The position numbers and the translations under genes are program-made. Positions 10,441-22,536 of a stretch of 64,000 nt of DNA are shown piece after piece. This DNA is from Rhabdophis nuchalis (taxonomy: Eukaryota > Chordata > Lepidosauria > Squamata > Natricidae), in the NCBI GenBank assembly GCA_039707465.1, contig CM077658.1, positions 17,149,074-17,213,073 on the forward strand, written 5' to 3'. Below the pieces are notes generated by a model that saw only the letters and a program-made list of their open reading frames with translations, was not told where the DNA came from and did not search any database. How positions within the stretch are numbered: the first letter of the stretch is position 1; every line of letters starts with the position of its first letter.

Positions 10441-12268
10441 TCAGTCGGACCTATGTACATTTCCTGGCAAAATACATGGGAAAATCCCATTGGGGAAAAT
10501 TCCACTTAGGGTTAGGGTTAGCTCTCCATGAACTCGCAGAGCAAAACGGACATCGCCATTGGATTCGGAGCCCATCGCTATGGTTAGGAGGGTACGTCCC
10601 TTTTCAGTCGGACTTATGTACATTTCCTGGCAAAATACATGGGAAAATCCCATTGGGGAAAATTACACTTAGGGTTAGGGTTAGCTCTCCATGAATTCGC
10701 AGAGCAAAACGGACATCGCCATTGGATTCGGAGCCCGTCGCTATGGTTAGAAGGGTGCGTCCCTTTTCAGTCGGACTTATGTACATTTCCTGGCAAAATA
10801 CATGGGAAAATCTGATTGGGGAAAATTACACTTAGGGTTAGGGTTAGCTCTCCATGAACTCGCAGAGCAAAACGGACATCGCCATTGGATTCGGAGCCCA
10901 TCGATATGGTTAGGAGGGTGCGTTCCTTTTCAGTCGGACTTATGTACATTTCCTGGCAAAATACATGGGAAAATCCCATTGGGGAAAATTCCACTTAGGG
11001 TTAGGGTTAGCTCTCCATGAACTCGCAGAGCAAAACGGACATCGTCATTGGATTCGGAGCCCATCGCTATGGTTAGGAGGGTGCGTCCCTTTTCAGTCGG
11101 ACTTATGTACATTTCCTGGCAAAATACATGGGAAAATCCCATTGGGGAAAATTCCACTTAGGGTTAGGGTTAGCTCTCCATGAACTCGCAGAGCAAAACG
11201 GACATCGTCATTGGATTCGGAGCCCATCGCTATGGTTAGGAGGGTGCGTCCCTTTTCAGTCGGACTTATGTACATTTCCTGGCAAAATACATGGGAAAAT
11301 CTCATTGGGGAAAATTCCACTTAGGGTTAGGGTTAGCTCTCCATGAACTCGCAGAGCAAAACGGACATCGCCATTGGATTCGGAGCCCGTTGCTATGGTT
11401 AGGAGGGTGCGTCCCTTTTCAGTCGGACTTATGTACATTTCCTGGCAAAATACATGGGAAAATCCCATTGGGGAAAATTCCACTTAGGGTTAGGGTTAGC
11501 TCTCCATGAACTCGCAGAGCAAAACGGACATCGCCATTGGATTCGGAGCCCATCGCTATGGTTAGGAGGGTGCGTCCCTTTTCAGTCGGACTTATGTACA
11601 TTTCCTGGCAAAATACATGGGAAAATCTGATTGGGGAAAATTACACTTAGGGTTAGGGTTAGCTCTCCATGAACTCGCAGAGCAAAACGGACATCGCCAT
11701 TGGATTCGGAGCCCATCGCTATGGTTAGGAGGGTGCGTCCCTTTTCAGTCGGACTTATGTACATTTCCTGGCAAAATACATGGGAAAATCCCATTGGGGA
11801 AAATTCCACTTAGGGTTAGGGTTAGCTCTCCATGAACTCGCAGAGCAAAACGGACATCGTCATTGGATTCGGAGCCCATCGCTATGGTTAGGAGGGTGCG
11901 TCCCTTTTCAGTCGGACTTATGTACATTTCCTGGCAAAATACATGGGAAAATCCCATTGGGGAAAATTCCACTTAGGGTTAGGGTTAGCTCTCCATGAAC
12001 TCGCAGAGCAAAACGGACATCGTCATTGGATTCGGAGCCCATCGCTATGGTTAGGAGGGTGCGTCCCTTTTCAGTCGGACTTATGTACATTTCCTGGAAA
12101 AATACATGGGAAAATCTCATTGGGGAAAATTCCACTTAGGGTTAGGGTTAGCTCTCCATGAACTCGCAGAGCAAAACGGACATCGCCATTGGATTCGGAG
12201 CCCGTTGCTATGGTTAGGAGGGTGCGTCCCTTTTCAGTCGGACTTATGTACATTTCCTGGCAAAATAC

Positions 12269-13925
12269 ATGGGAAAATCCCATTGGGGAAAATTCCACTT
12301 AGGGTTAGGGTTAGCTCTCCATGAACTCGCAGAGCAAAACGGACATCGCCATTGGATTCGGAGCCCATCGCTATGGTTAGGAGGGTGCGTCCCTTTTCAG
12401 TCGGACTTATGTACATTTCCTGGCAAAATACATGGGAAAATCCCATTGGGGAAAATTACACTTAGGGTTAGGGTTAGCTCTCCATGAACTCGCAGAGCAA
12501 AACGGACATCGCCATTGGATTCGGAGCCCGTCGCTATGGTTAGGAGGGTGCGTCCCTTTTCAGTCGGACCTATGTACATTTCCTGGCAAAATACATGGGA
12601 AAATCCCATTGGGGGAAATTCCACTTAGGGTTAGGGTTAGCTCTCCATGAATTTGCAGAGCAAAACGGACATCGCCATTGGATTCGGAGCCCGTTGCTAT
12701 GGTTAGGAAGGTGCATCCCTTTTCAGTTGGACTTATGTACATTTCCTGGCAAAATACATGGGAAAATCCCATTGGGGAAAATTACACTTAGGGTTAGGGT
12801 TAGCTCTCCATGAATTCGCAGAGCAAAACGGACATCGCCATTGGATTCAGAGCCCGTCGCTATGGTTAGAAGGGTGCGTCCCTTTTCAGTCGGACTTATG
12901 TACATTTCCTGGCAAAATACATGGGAAAATCCCATTGGGGAAAATTCCACTTAGGGTTAGGGTTAGCTCTCCATGAACTCGCAGAGCAAAACGGACATCG
13001 CCATTGGATTCGGAGCCCATCGCTATGGTTAGGAGGGTGCGTCCCTTTTCAGTCGGACTTATGTACATTTCCTGGCAAAATACATGGGAAAATCCCATTG
13101 GGGAAAATTACACTTAGGGTTAGGGTTAGCTCTCCATGAATTCGCAGAGCAAAACGGACATCGCCATTGGATTCGGAGCCCGTCGCTATGGTTAGAAGGG
13201 TGCGTCCCTTTTCAGTCGGACTTATGTACATTTCCTGGCAAAATACATGGGAAAATCTGATTGGGGAAAATTACACTTAGGGTTAGGGTTAGCTCTCCAT
13301 GAACTCGCAGAGCAAAACGGACATCGCCATTGGATTCGGAGCCCATCGCTATGGTTAGGAGGGTGCGTCCCTTTTCAGTCGGACTTATGTACATTTCCTG
13401 GCAAAATACATGGGAAAATCCCATTGGGGAAAATTCCACTTAGGGTTAGGGTTAGCTCTCCATGAACTCGCAGAGCAAAACGGACATCGTCATTGGATTC
13501 GGAGCCCATCGCTATGGTGAGGAGGGTGCGTCCCTTTTCAGTCGGACTTATGTACATTTCCTGGCAAAATACATGGGAAAATCCCATTGGGGAAAATTCC
13601 ACTTAGGGTTAGGGTTAGCTCTCCATGAACTCGCAGAGCAAAACGGACATCGTCATTGGATTCGGAGCCCATCGCTATGGTTAGGAGGGTGCGTCCCTTT
13701 TCAGTCGGACTTATGTACATTTCCTGGCAAAATACATGGGAAAATCTCATTGGGGAAAATTCCACTTAGGGTTAGGGTTAGCTCTCCATGAACTCGCAGA
13801 GCAAAACGGACATCGCCATTGGATTCGGAGCCCGTTGCTATGGTTAGGAGGGTGCGTCCCTTTTCAGTCGGACTTATGTACATTTCCTGGCAAAATACAT
13901 GGGAAAATCCCATTGGGGAAAATTC
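12269..13925 (+). repeat. Higher-order repeat module, copy at 12.3 kb (partner 9824)
   Basis: The variant order from 9824 to about 11480 is repeated here at an offset of 2445 bp (15 units). It includes the ggacctatg/ttgggggaaa unit, the gtgcatccc/cagttggac unit, the aatctgatt unit and two catcgtcatt units. One unit here has ctatggtgagg at about 13515, absent from the partner. Confidence 0.8.
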
Positions 13926-14606
13926 CACTTAGGGTTAGGGTTAGCTCTCCATGAACTCGCAGAGCAAAACGGACATCGCCATTGGATTCGGAGCCCATCG
14001 CTATGGTTAGGAGGGTGCGTCCCTTTTCAGTCGGACTTATGTACATTTCCTGGCAAAATACATGGGAAAATCCCTTTGGGGAAAATTCCACTTAGGGTTA
14101 GGGTTAGCTCTCCATGAACTCGCAGAGCAAAACGGACAACGCCATTGGATTCGGAGCCCATCGCTATGGTTAGGAGGGTGCGTCCCTTTTCAGTCGGACT
14201 TATGTACATTTCCTGGCAAAATACATGGGAAAATCCCATTGGGGAAAATTCCACTTAGGGTTAGGGTTAGCTCTCCATGAATTTGCAGAGCAAAACGGAC
14301 ATCGCCATTGGATTCGGATCCTGTTGCTATGGTTAGGAAGGTGCATCCCTTTTCAGTTGGACTTATGTACATTTCCTGGCAAAATACATGGGAAAATCCC
14401 ATTGGGGAAAATTCCACTTAGGGTTAGGGTTAGCTCTCCATGAATTCGCAGAGCAAAACGGACATCGCCATTGGATTCAGAGCCCGTTGCTATGGTTACA
14501 AGGGTGCGTCCCTTTTCAGTCGGACTTATGTCCATTTCCTGGCAAAATACATGGGAAAATCCCATTGGGGAAAATTCCACTTAGGGTTAGGGTTAGCTCT
14601 CCATGA

Positions 14607-15180
14607 ATCCGCAGAGCAAAACGGACATCACCATTGGAGTCGGAGCCCATCGGTATGGTTAGGAGGGGGCACACCTTTCGACCCGGCCTTATGTACGTTT
14701 CGTGGCAAAATACATGGGAAAATCCCATTGGGGAAAATTCCACTTAGGGTTAGGGTTAGCTCTCCATGAATCCGCAGAGCAAAACGGACATCACCATTGG
14801 AGTCGGAACCCATCGGTATGGTTAGGAGGGGGCACGCCTTTCGAGCCGGCCTTATGTACGTTTCGTGGCAAAATACATGGGAAAATCCCATTGGGGAAAA
14901 TTCCGTTTAGGGTTAGGGTTAGCTCTCCATGAATCCGCAGAGCAAAACGGACATCACCATTGGAGTCGAAGCCCATCGGTATGGTTAGGAGGGGGCACGC
15001 CTTTCGAGCTGGCCTTATGTACATTTCCTGGCAAAATACATGGGAAAATCCCATTGGAGAAAATTCCACTTAGGGTTAGGGTTAGCTCTCCATGAATCCG
15101 CAGAGCAAAACGGACATCACCATTGGAGTTGGAGCCCATCGGTATGGTTAGGAGGTGGCACACCTTTCGAGCCGGCCTTA
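14607..15180 (+). repeat. Type B satellite subfamily block 3
   Basis: This block carries the type B diagnostic variants, with cacacctttcgacccggcc at its left edge. It ends in hybrid units with ggaggtggcacacc, then cccaatggggaatattcc and gggttacctctcc. It is the left member of a 978-bp (6-unit) tandem duplication whose other member starts at about 15606. Confidence 0.88.
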
Positions 15181-15605
15181 TGTACATTTCCTGGCAAAAT
15201 ACATGGGAAAATCCCAATGGGGAATATTCCACTTAGGGTTAGGGTTACCTCTCCATGAACTCGCAGAGCAAAACGGACATCGCCATTGGATTCGGAGCCC
15301 ATCGCTATGGTTAGGAGGGTGCGTCCCTTTTCAGTCTGACTTATGTACATTTCCTGGCAAAATACATGGGAAAATCCCATTGGGGAAAATTCCACTTAGG
15401 GTTAGGGTTAGCTCTCCATGAACTCGCAGAGCAAAACGGACATCGCCATTGGATTCGGAGCCCATCGCTATGGTTAGGAGGGTGCGTCCCTTTTCAGTCG
15501 GACTTATGTACATTTCCTGGCAAAATACATGGGAAAATCCAATTGGGGAAAATTCCACTTAGGGTTAGGGTTAGCTCTCCATGAATTCGCAGAGCAAAAC
15601 GGACA

Positions 15606-16158
15606 TCACCATTGGAGTCAGAGCCCATCGGTATGGTTAGGAGGGGGAACACCTTTCGACCCGGCCTTATGTACGTTTCGTGGCAAAATACATGGGAAAA
15701 TCCCATTGGGGAAAATTCCACTTAGGGTTAGGGTTAGCTCTCCATGAATCCGCAGAGCAAAACGGACATCACCATTGGAGTCGGAACCCATCGGTATGGT
15801 TAGGAGGGGGCACGCCTTTCGAGCCGGCCTTATGTACGTTTCGTGGCAAAATACATGGGAAAATCCCATTGGGGAAAATTCCGTTTAGGGTTAGGGTTAG
15901 CTCTCCATGAATCCGCAGAGCAAAACGGACATCACCATTGGAGTCGAAGCCCATCGGTATGGTTAGGAGGGGGCACGCCTTTCGAGCTGGCCTATGTACA
16001 TTTCCTGGCAAAATACATGGGAAAATCCCATTGGAGAAAATTCCACTTAGGGTTAGGGTTAGCTCTCCATGAATCCGCAGAGCAAAACGGACATCACCAT
16101 TGGAGTTGGAGCCCATCGGTATGGTTAGGAGGTGGCACACCTTTCGAGCCGGCCTTAT
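15606..16158 (+). repeat. Type B satellite subfamily block 4
   Basis: This is the right member of the 978-bp tandem duplication of block 3. Diagnostic sites match at an offset of 978 bp, falling to 977 bp after a 1-bp deletion in the unit 15885-16046 (gagctggcctatg instead of gagctggccttatg). It is the last type B block in the window. Confidence 0.88.
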
Positions 16159-17136
16159 GTACATTTCCTGGCAAAATACATGGGAAAATCCCAATGGGGA
16201 ATATTCCACTTAGGGTTAGGGTTACCTCTCCATGAACTCGCAGAGCAAAACGGACATCGCCATTGGATTCGGAGCCCATCGCTATGGTTAGGAGGGTGCG
16301 TCCCTTTTCAGTCGGACTTATGTACATTTCCTGGCAAAATACATGGGAGAATCCCAATGGGGAATATTCCACTTAGGGTTAGGGTTACCTCTCCATGAAC
16401 TCGCAGAGCAAAACGGACATTACCATTGGATTCGGAGCCCATCGCTATGGTTAGGAGGGTGCGTCCCTTTTCAGTCGGACTTATGTACATTTCCTGGCAA
16501 AATACATGGGAAAATCCCATTGGGGAAAATTCCACTTAGGGTTAGGGTTAGCTCTCCATGAACTCGCAGAGCAAAACGGACATCGCCATTGGATTCGGAG
16601 CCCATCGCTATGGTTAGGAGGGTGCGTCCCTTTTCAGTCGGACTTATGTACATTTCCTGGCAAAATACATGGGAAAATCCCATTGGGGAAAATTCCACTT
16701 AGGGTTAGGGTTAGCTCTCCATGAATTCGCAGAGCAAAACGGACATCGCCATTGGATTCGGAGCCCATCGCTATGGTTAGGAGGGTGCGTCCCTTTTCAG
16801 TCGGACTTATGTACATTTCCTGGCAAAATACATGGGAAAATCCCATTGGGGAAAATTCCACTTAGAGTTAGGGTTAGCTCTCCATGAACTCGCAGAGCAA
16901 AACGGACATCGCCATTCGATTCGGAGCCCATCGCTATGGTTAGGAGGGTGCGTCCCTTTTCAGTCGAACTTATGTACATTTCCTGGCAAAATACATGGGA
17001 AAATCCCATTGGGGAAAATTCCACTTAGGGTTAGGGTTAGCTCTCCATGAACTCGCAGAGCAAAACGGACACCGCCATTGGATTCGGAGCCCATCGCTAT
17101 GGTTTTGAGGGTGCGTCCCTTTTCAGTCGGACTTAT

Positions 17137-17342
17137 TTATTTATTTTATTATTTTATTTTATTAAATTTATACCCCGCCCTTCTCCTTGTTAGGACCCAG
17201 GGCGGCGCACAGGCATTATTTAAGAACACAAAATACAATAAATATCTATTAAAATGTATTAAATTAATAAACCCGTGCTAAAACCCAATATTAAAACCCT
17301 TGCCAATTATAAATTATTTTCTTAAAAAGTCAGAAATGGAGG
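17137..17342 (-). other. LINE copy 1 3' UTR and A/T-rich tail
   Basis: Read on the minus strand, the 3' UTR contains gcctgtgcgccgccctggg and ggagaagggcggggtataaa, followed by a tail of AATAAA-like and AAAAT-like repeats (17137-17175 on the plus strand as tttattttatt). The GC-rich segment just before the tail is the part usually conserved among L2/CR1 elements, where it is thought to be recognised by the reverse transcriptase. Copy 2 has a related segment but a different tail. Confidence 0.8.
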
Positions 17343-19740
17343 CTATCCTAGGCCGGCTTGTTGGAATAAATACGTCTTAAGACGTTGGCGGAAGAGGCGG
17401 AGGTCCGAGATAGTACGGAGGTCGGGGGGTAGGTCGTTCCAGAGGGCCGGGCCCGCCACAGAGAAGGCCCTTCCCCTGGGTGTCGCCAACCGGCATTGCC
17501 CCGTCGACGGCACCCGAAGAAGACCCTCTCTGTGGGAGCGGATCGGACGAAGGGATGTATGGGGCAGGAGGCGGTCTCGTATATAGCTAGGCCCCGAGCC
17601 ATGGAGCGATTTAAAGATGGTCATCAGCACCTTGAAGCGCACTCGAAAGGCCACAGGCAGCCAGTGCAGCTCGCGCAGGAGAGGTGTTACGTGGGTTTGC
17701 CTTGTGGCACCCATAATCACCCGCGCGGCCGCATTCTGTACTAACTGTAGCCTTCGAGTGCACCTCAAGGGGAGCCCCATGTAGAGAGCGTTACAGTAAT
17801 CCAGCCGGGATGTCACGAGCGCTTGAGTGACTGTGCGAAGGGCTCCCCGGTCCAGTAAGGGGCGCAACTGGCGTATCAGGCGTACCTGATAGAATGCCCC
17901 CCTGGCCACGGCCGCCACATGGTCCTCCATGGACAGCCGGGAATCCAGGAGGACGCCCAAGTTGCGCGCCCTCTCCACGGGGGCCAGTTGTTCGCCCCCA
18001 ATGGCCAGTGTTGGACTTATCTGGCTGAACCGGGGTGCCGGAAACCACAGCCACTCGGTCTTGGCCGGGTTGAGCCTGAGTTTGTTACTACCCATCCAGA
18101 TCCGTACGGCCTCCAGACACCGGGACAGCACCTCGACGGCATCGTTGGGGTGGTTTGGGGTGGATATGTACAACTGAGTGTCATCAGCGTACAGATGGTA
18201 TTCCACCCCAAAACCACGGATGATCTCACCCAGCGGCTTCATGTAGGTGTTGAACAGGAGTGGCGAGAGGACCGACCCCTGAGGAACCCCACATGTGAGG
18301 GGCCTCGGGGACGACTTCTGCCCTCCTGCCAACACCCATTGCGACCGACCAGAGAGGTAGGATGAGAACCACCGTAAAATGGTGCCTCTCAGCCCCAACC
18401 CCCCCAATCGGTGCAATAAGATACCATGGTCGATGGTATCAAAAGCCGCTGAGAGATCTAATAGGACAAGGATAGAGGAACAACCTCTATCCCGTGCCCT
18501 CCAGAGATCATCCACCAACGCGACCAATGCCGTCTCGGTACTGTGACCGGGCCAGAAGCCGGACTGGCGCGGGTCTAGATAATCAACTTCCTCCAGATGT
18601 CGGGGAAACTGTTGAGCCACCACACTCTCAACAACCTTCACTAAAAAGTGAAGGTTGGAGACGGGACGATAGTTCTCTAATAAAGCTGGGTCCAGGGATG
18701 GCTTCTTGAGGAGGGGCCTCACCACCGCCTCTTTCAAGACGGTGGGCAAGGACCCCTCACTCAGAGATGAATTCACAATACCCTGGAGCCAGCCTCGTGT
18801 CACCTCCCAGGATGCCAGTACAAGCCAGGAGGGGCACGGGTCCAATAAACATGTGGTGGCTCTAAGGTTCCTCCGCAACCTGTCCATATCCTCGGTAGTA
18901 ACAAAGTCAAACTCCTCCCAAGATGTTATCTCAAGACCAGCACCGGGCACCTCGACCGGATCACTAGTGGAGGGCAGCTCGTTCCGAATCTGAGTGATTT
19001 TGTCCTGCAGAAAAACTCCAAATTCCTCTGCTCGACCCTGCAGAGGGGCTTCCCGCGGCCTCAAATGCAAGAGGGAGCGGGTCACCCCAAACAGGGCGGC
19101 AGGGCGGTTTTCCGCGGAAGCGATAAGGGTGGCACAATACTCACGTTTGGCCACTCTTAGCGCCACTAAATAAGTCCTAATATGGTCTCTCACTAGTGTT
19201 CGGTCAGATTCGGATCGAGAAGATCTCCACCTACTCTCTAGGCGTCTCTTACAGCGTTTCATCTTCCGAAGCTCCTCGGTAAACCAAGGAGCCTGGGTGA
19301 CTCGACGCCGCATGAGAGGCCGCAAGGGCGCGACTCGGTCCAAGGCCCCCGTGGCCGCACTATACCATGCGGCCACTAGATCCTCAGTCGAGCCGTGGGA
19401 CAGGGACACAGGTACTGGCCCAAGCTCCCTCTGGAACCTTTCCGGGTCCATCAGGCGCCTGGGGCGGAACCAACTCGGTGTCTCCGGTTCCGCCTCCCCG
19501 CGGTGGGGTGTGACGGTTGGAAAGTCTATCCGAAGGAGAGAGTGATCTGTCCATGACAAGGGTAAGATGACTAAATCCCCTGTTCCAAGATCACTAATCC
19601 AGTGTCCAGAGACAAAAATCAGATCCAGCGTGTGTCCTCCCTCGTGCGTGGGGCCCTGAACTACTTGGGTCAGGTCCATGGCCATCATGGAAGCCATGAA
19701 CTCCCGAGCTGCCTCGGATGTCTCGCCCGCCGATGGCAGG
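17137..19740 (-). mobile_element. 5'-truncated L2/CR1-type LINE, copy 1
   Basis: A 2604-bp non-LTR retrotransposon is inserted in reverse orientation into a satellite unit. Read 5' to 3' it starts inside the endonuclease domain, runs through the reverse transcriptase and C-terminal region, and ends with a short 3' UTR and an A/T-rich tail. Candidate target-site duplication: TTAT at 17133-17136 and 19741-19744. The spacing between flanking telomeric blocks (17025 and 19796) exceeds one unit by 2608 bp, exactly the element plus 4 bp. The 5' UTR, any ORF1 and the N-terminal endonuclease are missing, as is usual for incomplete target-primed reverse transcription. Assignment to L2 rather than another CR1-group clade rests on the RT and 3' end and is moderately sure. 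The copy cannot move on its own. Confidence 0.93.
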
Positions 19741-19742
19741 TT
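17343..19742 (-). pseudogene. LINE ORF2 fragment (partial endonuclease, RT), copy 1
   Basis: About 799 codons of ORF2 are open without a frameshift or stop, ending at the TAG complementary to 17343-17345. The element sequence begins at NLPS, just after the position of the GDFN motif, so the first endonuclease motifs are absent. What remains includes the TLDLIF and TDHSLL motifs of the endonuclease C-terminal half. The reverse transcriptase follows, with LLDLSAAFDTIDH, GVPQGSVLSP and the catalytic YADD encoded at 18180-18191. A C-terminal region of the LHWLP and ALWNDLP type, common in the L2/CR1 group, ends the ORF. One change, SGFWPGHSTE for SGFRPGHSTE in copy 2, is compatible with CpG decay. 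The reading frame happens to continue upstream into satellite codons as far as 19958. Reverse transcriptase activity is possible but unproven; mobilisation without a complete endonuclease is unlikely. Confidence 0.9.
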
Positions 19743-19795
19743 ATGTACATTTCCTGGCAAAATACATGGGAAAATCCCATTTGGGAAAATTCCAC

Positions 19796-21110
19796 TTAGG
19801 GTTAGGGTGAGCTCTCCATGAACTAGCAGAGCAAAACGGACATCGCCATTGGATTCGGAGCCCATCGCTATGGTTAGGAGGGTGCGTCCCTTTTCAGTCG
19901 GACTTATGTACATTTCCTGGCAAAATACATGGGAAAATCCCAGTGGGGAAAATTCCACTTAGGGTTAGGGTTAGCTCTCCATGAACTCGCAGAGCAAAAC
20001 GGACATCGCCATTGGATTCGGAGCCCATCGCTATGGTTAGGAGGGTGCGTCCCTTTTCAGTCGGACTTATGTACATTTCCTGGCAAAATACATGGGAAAA
20101 TCCCATTGGGGAAAATTCCACTTAGGGTTAGGGTTAGCTCTCCATGAACTCGCAGAGCAAAACGGACATCGCCATTGGATTCGGAGCCCATCGCTATGGT
20201 TAGGAGGGTGCGTCCCTTTTCAGTCGGACTTATGTACATTTCCTGGCAAAATACATGGGAAAATCCCATTGGGGAAAATTCCACTTAGGGTTAGGGTGAG
20301 CTCTCCATGAACTAACAGAGCAAAACGGACATCGCCATTGGATTCGGAGCCCATCGCTATGGTTAGGAGGGTGCGTCCCTTTTCAGTCGGACTTATGTAC
20401 ATTTCCTGGCAAAATACATGGGAAAATCCCATTGGGGAAAATTCCACTTAGGGTTAGGGTTAGCTCTCCATGAACTAGCAGAGCAAAACGGACATCGCCA
20501 TTGGATTCGGAGCCCGTTGCTATGGTTAGGAGAGTGCGTCCCTTTTCAGTCGGACTTATGTACATTTCCTGGCAAAATACATGGGAAAATCCCATTGGGG
20601 AAAATTCCACTTAGGGTTAGGGTGAGCTCTCCATGAACTAGCAGAGCAAAACGGACATCGCCATTGGATTCGGAGCCCATCGCTATGGTTAGGAGGGTGC
20701 GTCCCTTTTCAGTCGGACTTATGTACATTTCCTGGCAAAATACATGGGAAAATCCCATTGGGGAAAATTCCACTTAGGGTTAGGGTTAGCTCTCCATGAA
20801 CTAGCAGAGCAAAACGGACATCGCCATTGGATTCGGAGCCCGTTGCTATGGTTAGGAGAGTGCGTCCCTTTTCAGTCGGACTTATGTACATTTCCTGGCA
20901 AAATACATGGGAAAATCCCATTGGGGAAAATTCCACTTAGGGTTAGGGTGAGCTCTCCATGAACTAGCAGAGCAAAACGGACATCGCCATTGGATTCGGA
21001 GCCCATCGCTATGGTTAGGAGGGTGCGTCCCTTTTCAGTCGGACTTATGTACATTTCCTGGCAAAATACATGGGAAAATCCCAGTGGGGAAAATTCCACT
21101 TAGGGTTAGG
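19796..21110 (+). repeat. Local dimeric satellite variant next to LINE copy 1
   Basis: Units here carry gggtgagctctcc and/or gaactagcagag (one has gaactaacag) in place of gggttagctctcc and gaactcgcag. Between about 20285 and 21100 they alternate as a 326-bp dimer: one member has gtgagc with cccatcgc, the other gttagc with cccgttgc and ggagagtgcg. I see these variants only in this interval, immediately flanking the 5' end of the LINE. Confidence 0.82.
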
Positions 21111-22536
21111 GTTAGCTCTCCATGAACTCGCAGAGCAAAACGGACATCGCCATTGGATTCGGAGCCCGTCGCTATGGTTAGGAGGGTGCGTCCCTTTTCA
21201 GTCGGACCTATGTACATTTCCTGGCAAAATACATGGGAAAATCCCATTGGGGAAAATTCCACTTAGGGTTAGGGTTAGCTCTCCATGAATTTGCAGAGCA
21301 AAACGGACATCGCGATTGGATTCGGAGCCCGTTGCTATGGTTAGGAAGGTGCATCCCTTTTCAGTTGGACTTATGTACATTTCCTGGCAAAATACATGGG
21401 AAAATCCCATTGGGGAAAATTACACTTAGGGTTAGGGTTAGCTCTCCATGAATTCGCAGAGCAAAACAGACATCGCCATTGGATTCAGAGCCCGTCGCTA
21501 TGGTTAGAAGGGTGCGTCCCTTTTCAGTCGGACTTATGTACATTTCCTGGCAAAATACATGGGAAAATCCCATTGGGGAAAATTCCACTTAGGGTTAGGG
21601 TTAGCTCTCCATGAATTCGCAGAGCAAAACAGACATCGCCATTGGATTCGGAGCCCGTCGCTATGGTTAGAAGGGTGCGTCCCTTTTCAGTCGGACTTAT
21701 GTACATTTCCTGGAAAAATACATGGGAAAATCTGATTGGGGAAAATTCCACTTAGGGTTAGGGTTAGCTCTCCATGAACTCGCAGAGCAAAACGGACATC
21801 GCCATTGGATTCGGAGCCCATCGCTATGGTTAGGAGGGTGCGTCCCTTTTCAGTCGGACTTATGTACATTTCATGGCAAAATACATGGGAAAATCCCATT
21901 GGGGAAAATTCCACTTAGGGTTAGGGTTAGCTCTCCATGAACTCGCAGAGCAAAACGGACATCGTCATTGGATTCGGAGCCCATCGCTATGGTTAGGAGG
22001 GTGCGTCCCTTTTCAGTCGGACTTATGTACATTTCCTGGCAAAATACATGGGAAAATCCCATTGGGGAGAATTCCACTTAGGGTTAGGGTTAGCTCTCCA
22101 TGAACTCGCAGAGCAAAACGGACATCGTCATTGGATTCGGAGCCCATCGCTATGGTTAGGAGGGTGCGTCCCTTTTCAGTCGGACTTATGTACATTTCCT
22201 GGCAAAATACATGGGAAAATCCCATTGGGGAAAATTCCACTTAGGGTTAGGGTTAGCTCTCCATGAACTCGCAGAGCAAAACGGACATCGCCATTGGATT
22301 CGGAGCCCATCGCTATGGTTAGGAGGGTGCGTCCCTTTTCAGTCGGACTTATGTACATTTCCTGGCAAAATACATGGGAAAATCTCATTGGGGAAAATTC
22401 CACTTAGGGTTAGGGTTAGCTCTCCATGAACTCGCAGAGCAAAACGGACATCGCCATTGGATTCGGAGCCCGTTGCTATGGTTAGGAGGGTGCGTCCCTT
22501 TTCAGTCGGACTTATGTACATTTCCTGGCAAAATAC

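Larger units (their letters stand above)
1..17136 (+). repeat. 163-bp telomere-motif satellite array, left segment
   Basis: This is an uninterrupted head-to-tail array of a 163-bp unit. Anchored on the TTAGGG block, the first motif starts at 78 and the last at 17025, which is 104 periods less 5 bp. The deficit is explained by a 4-bp deletion in the unit at 3012 and a 1-bp deletion in the unit at 15885. This is the most diverse segment: it mixes type A units with all the type B blocks and carries many single-base diagnostic variants. Every unit has the G-rich telomeric strand on the plus strand. ORFs of 72-76 codons occur on both strands in each unit, but 163 is not a multiple of 3, so the frame shifts every unit and no coding constraint is visible. 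The segment holds no other gene or element. It ends inside a unit, at the CTTAT where LINE copy 1 begins. Confidence 0.98.

Noticed and set aside
1..17136. A CRISPR-like repeat-spacer array
   Set aside because: The whole 163-bp unit is repeated; there are no unique spacers and no cas genes, and the LINEs show the DNA is eukaryotic.
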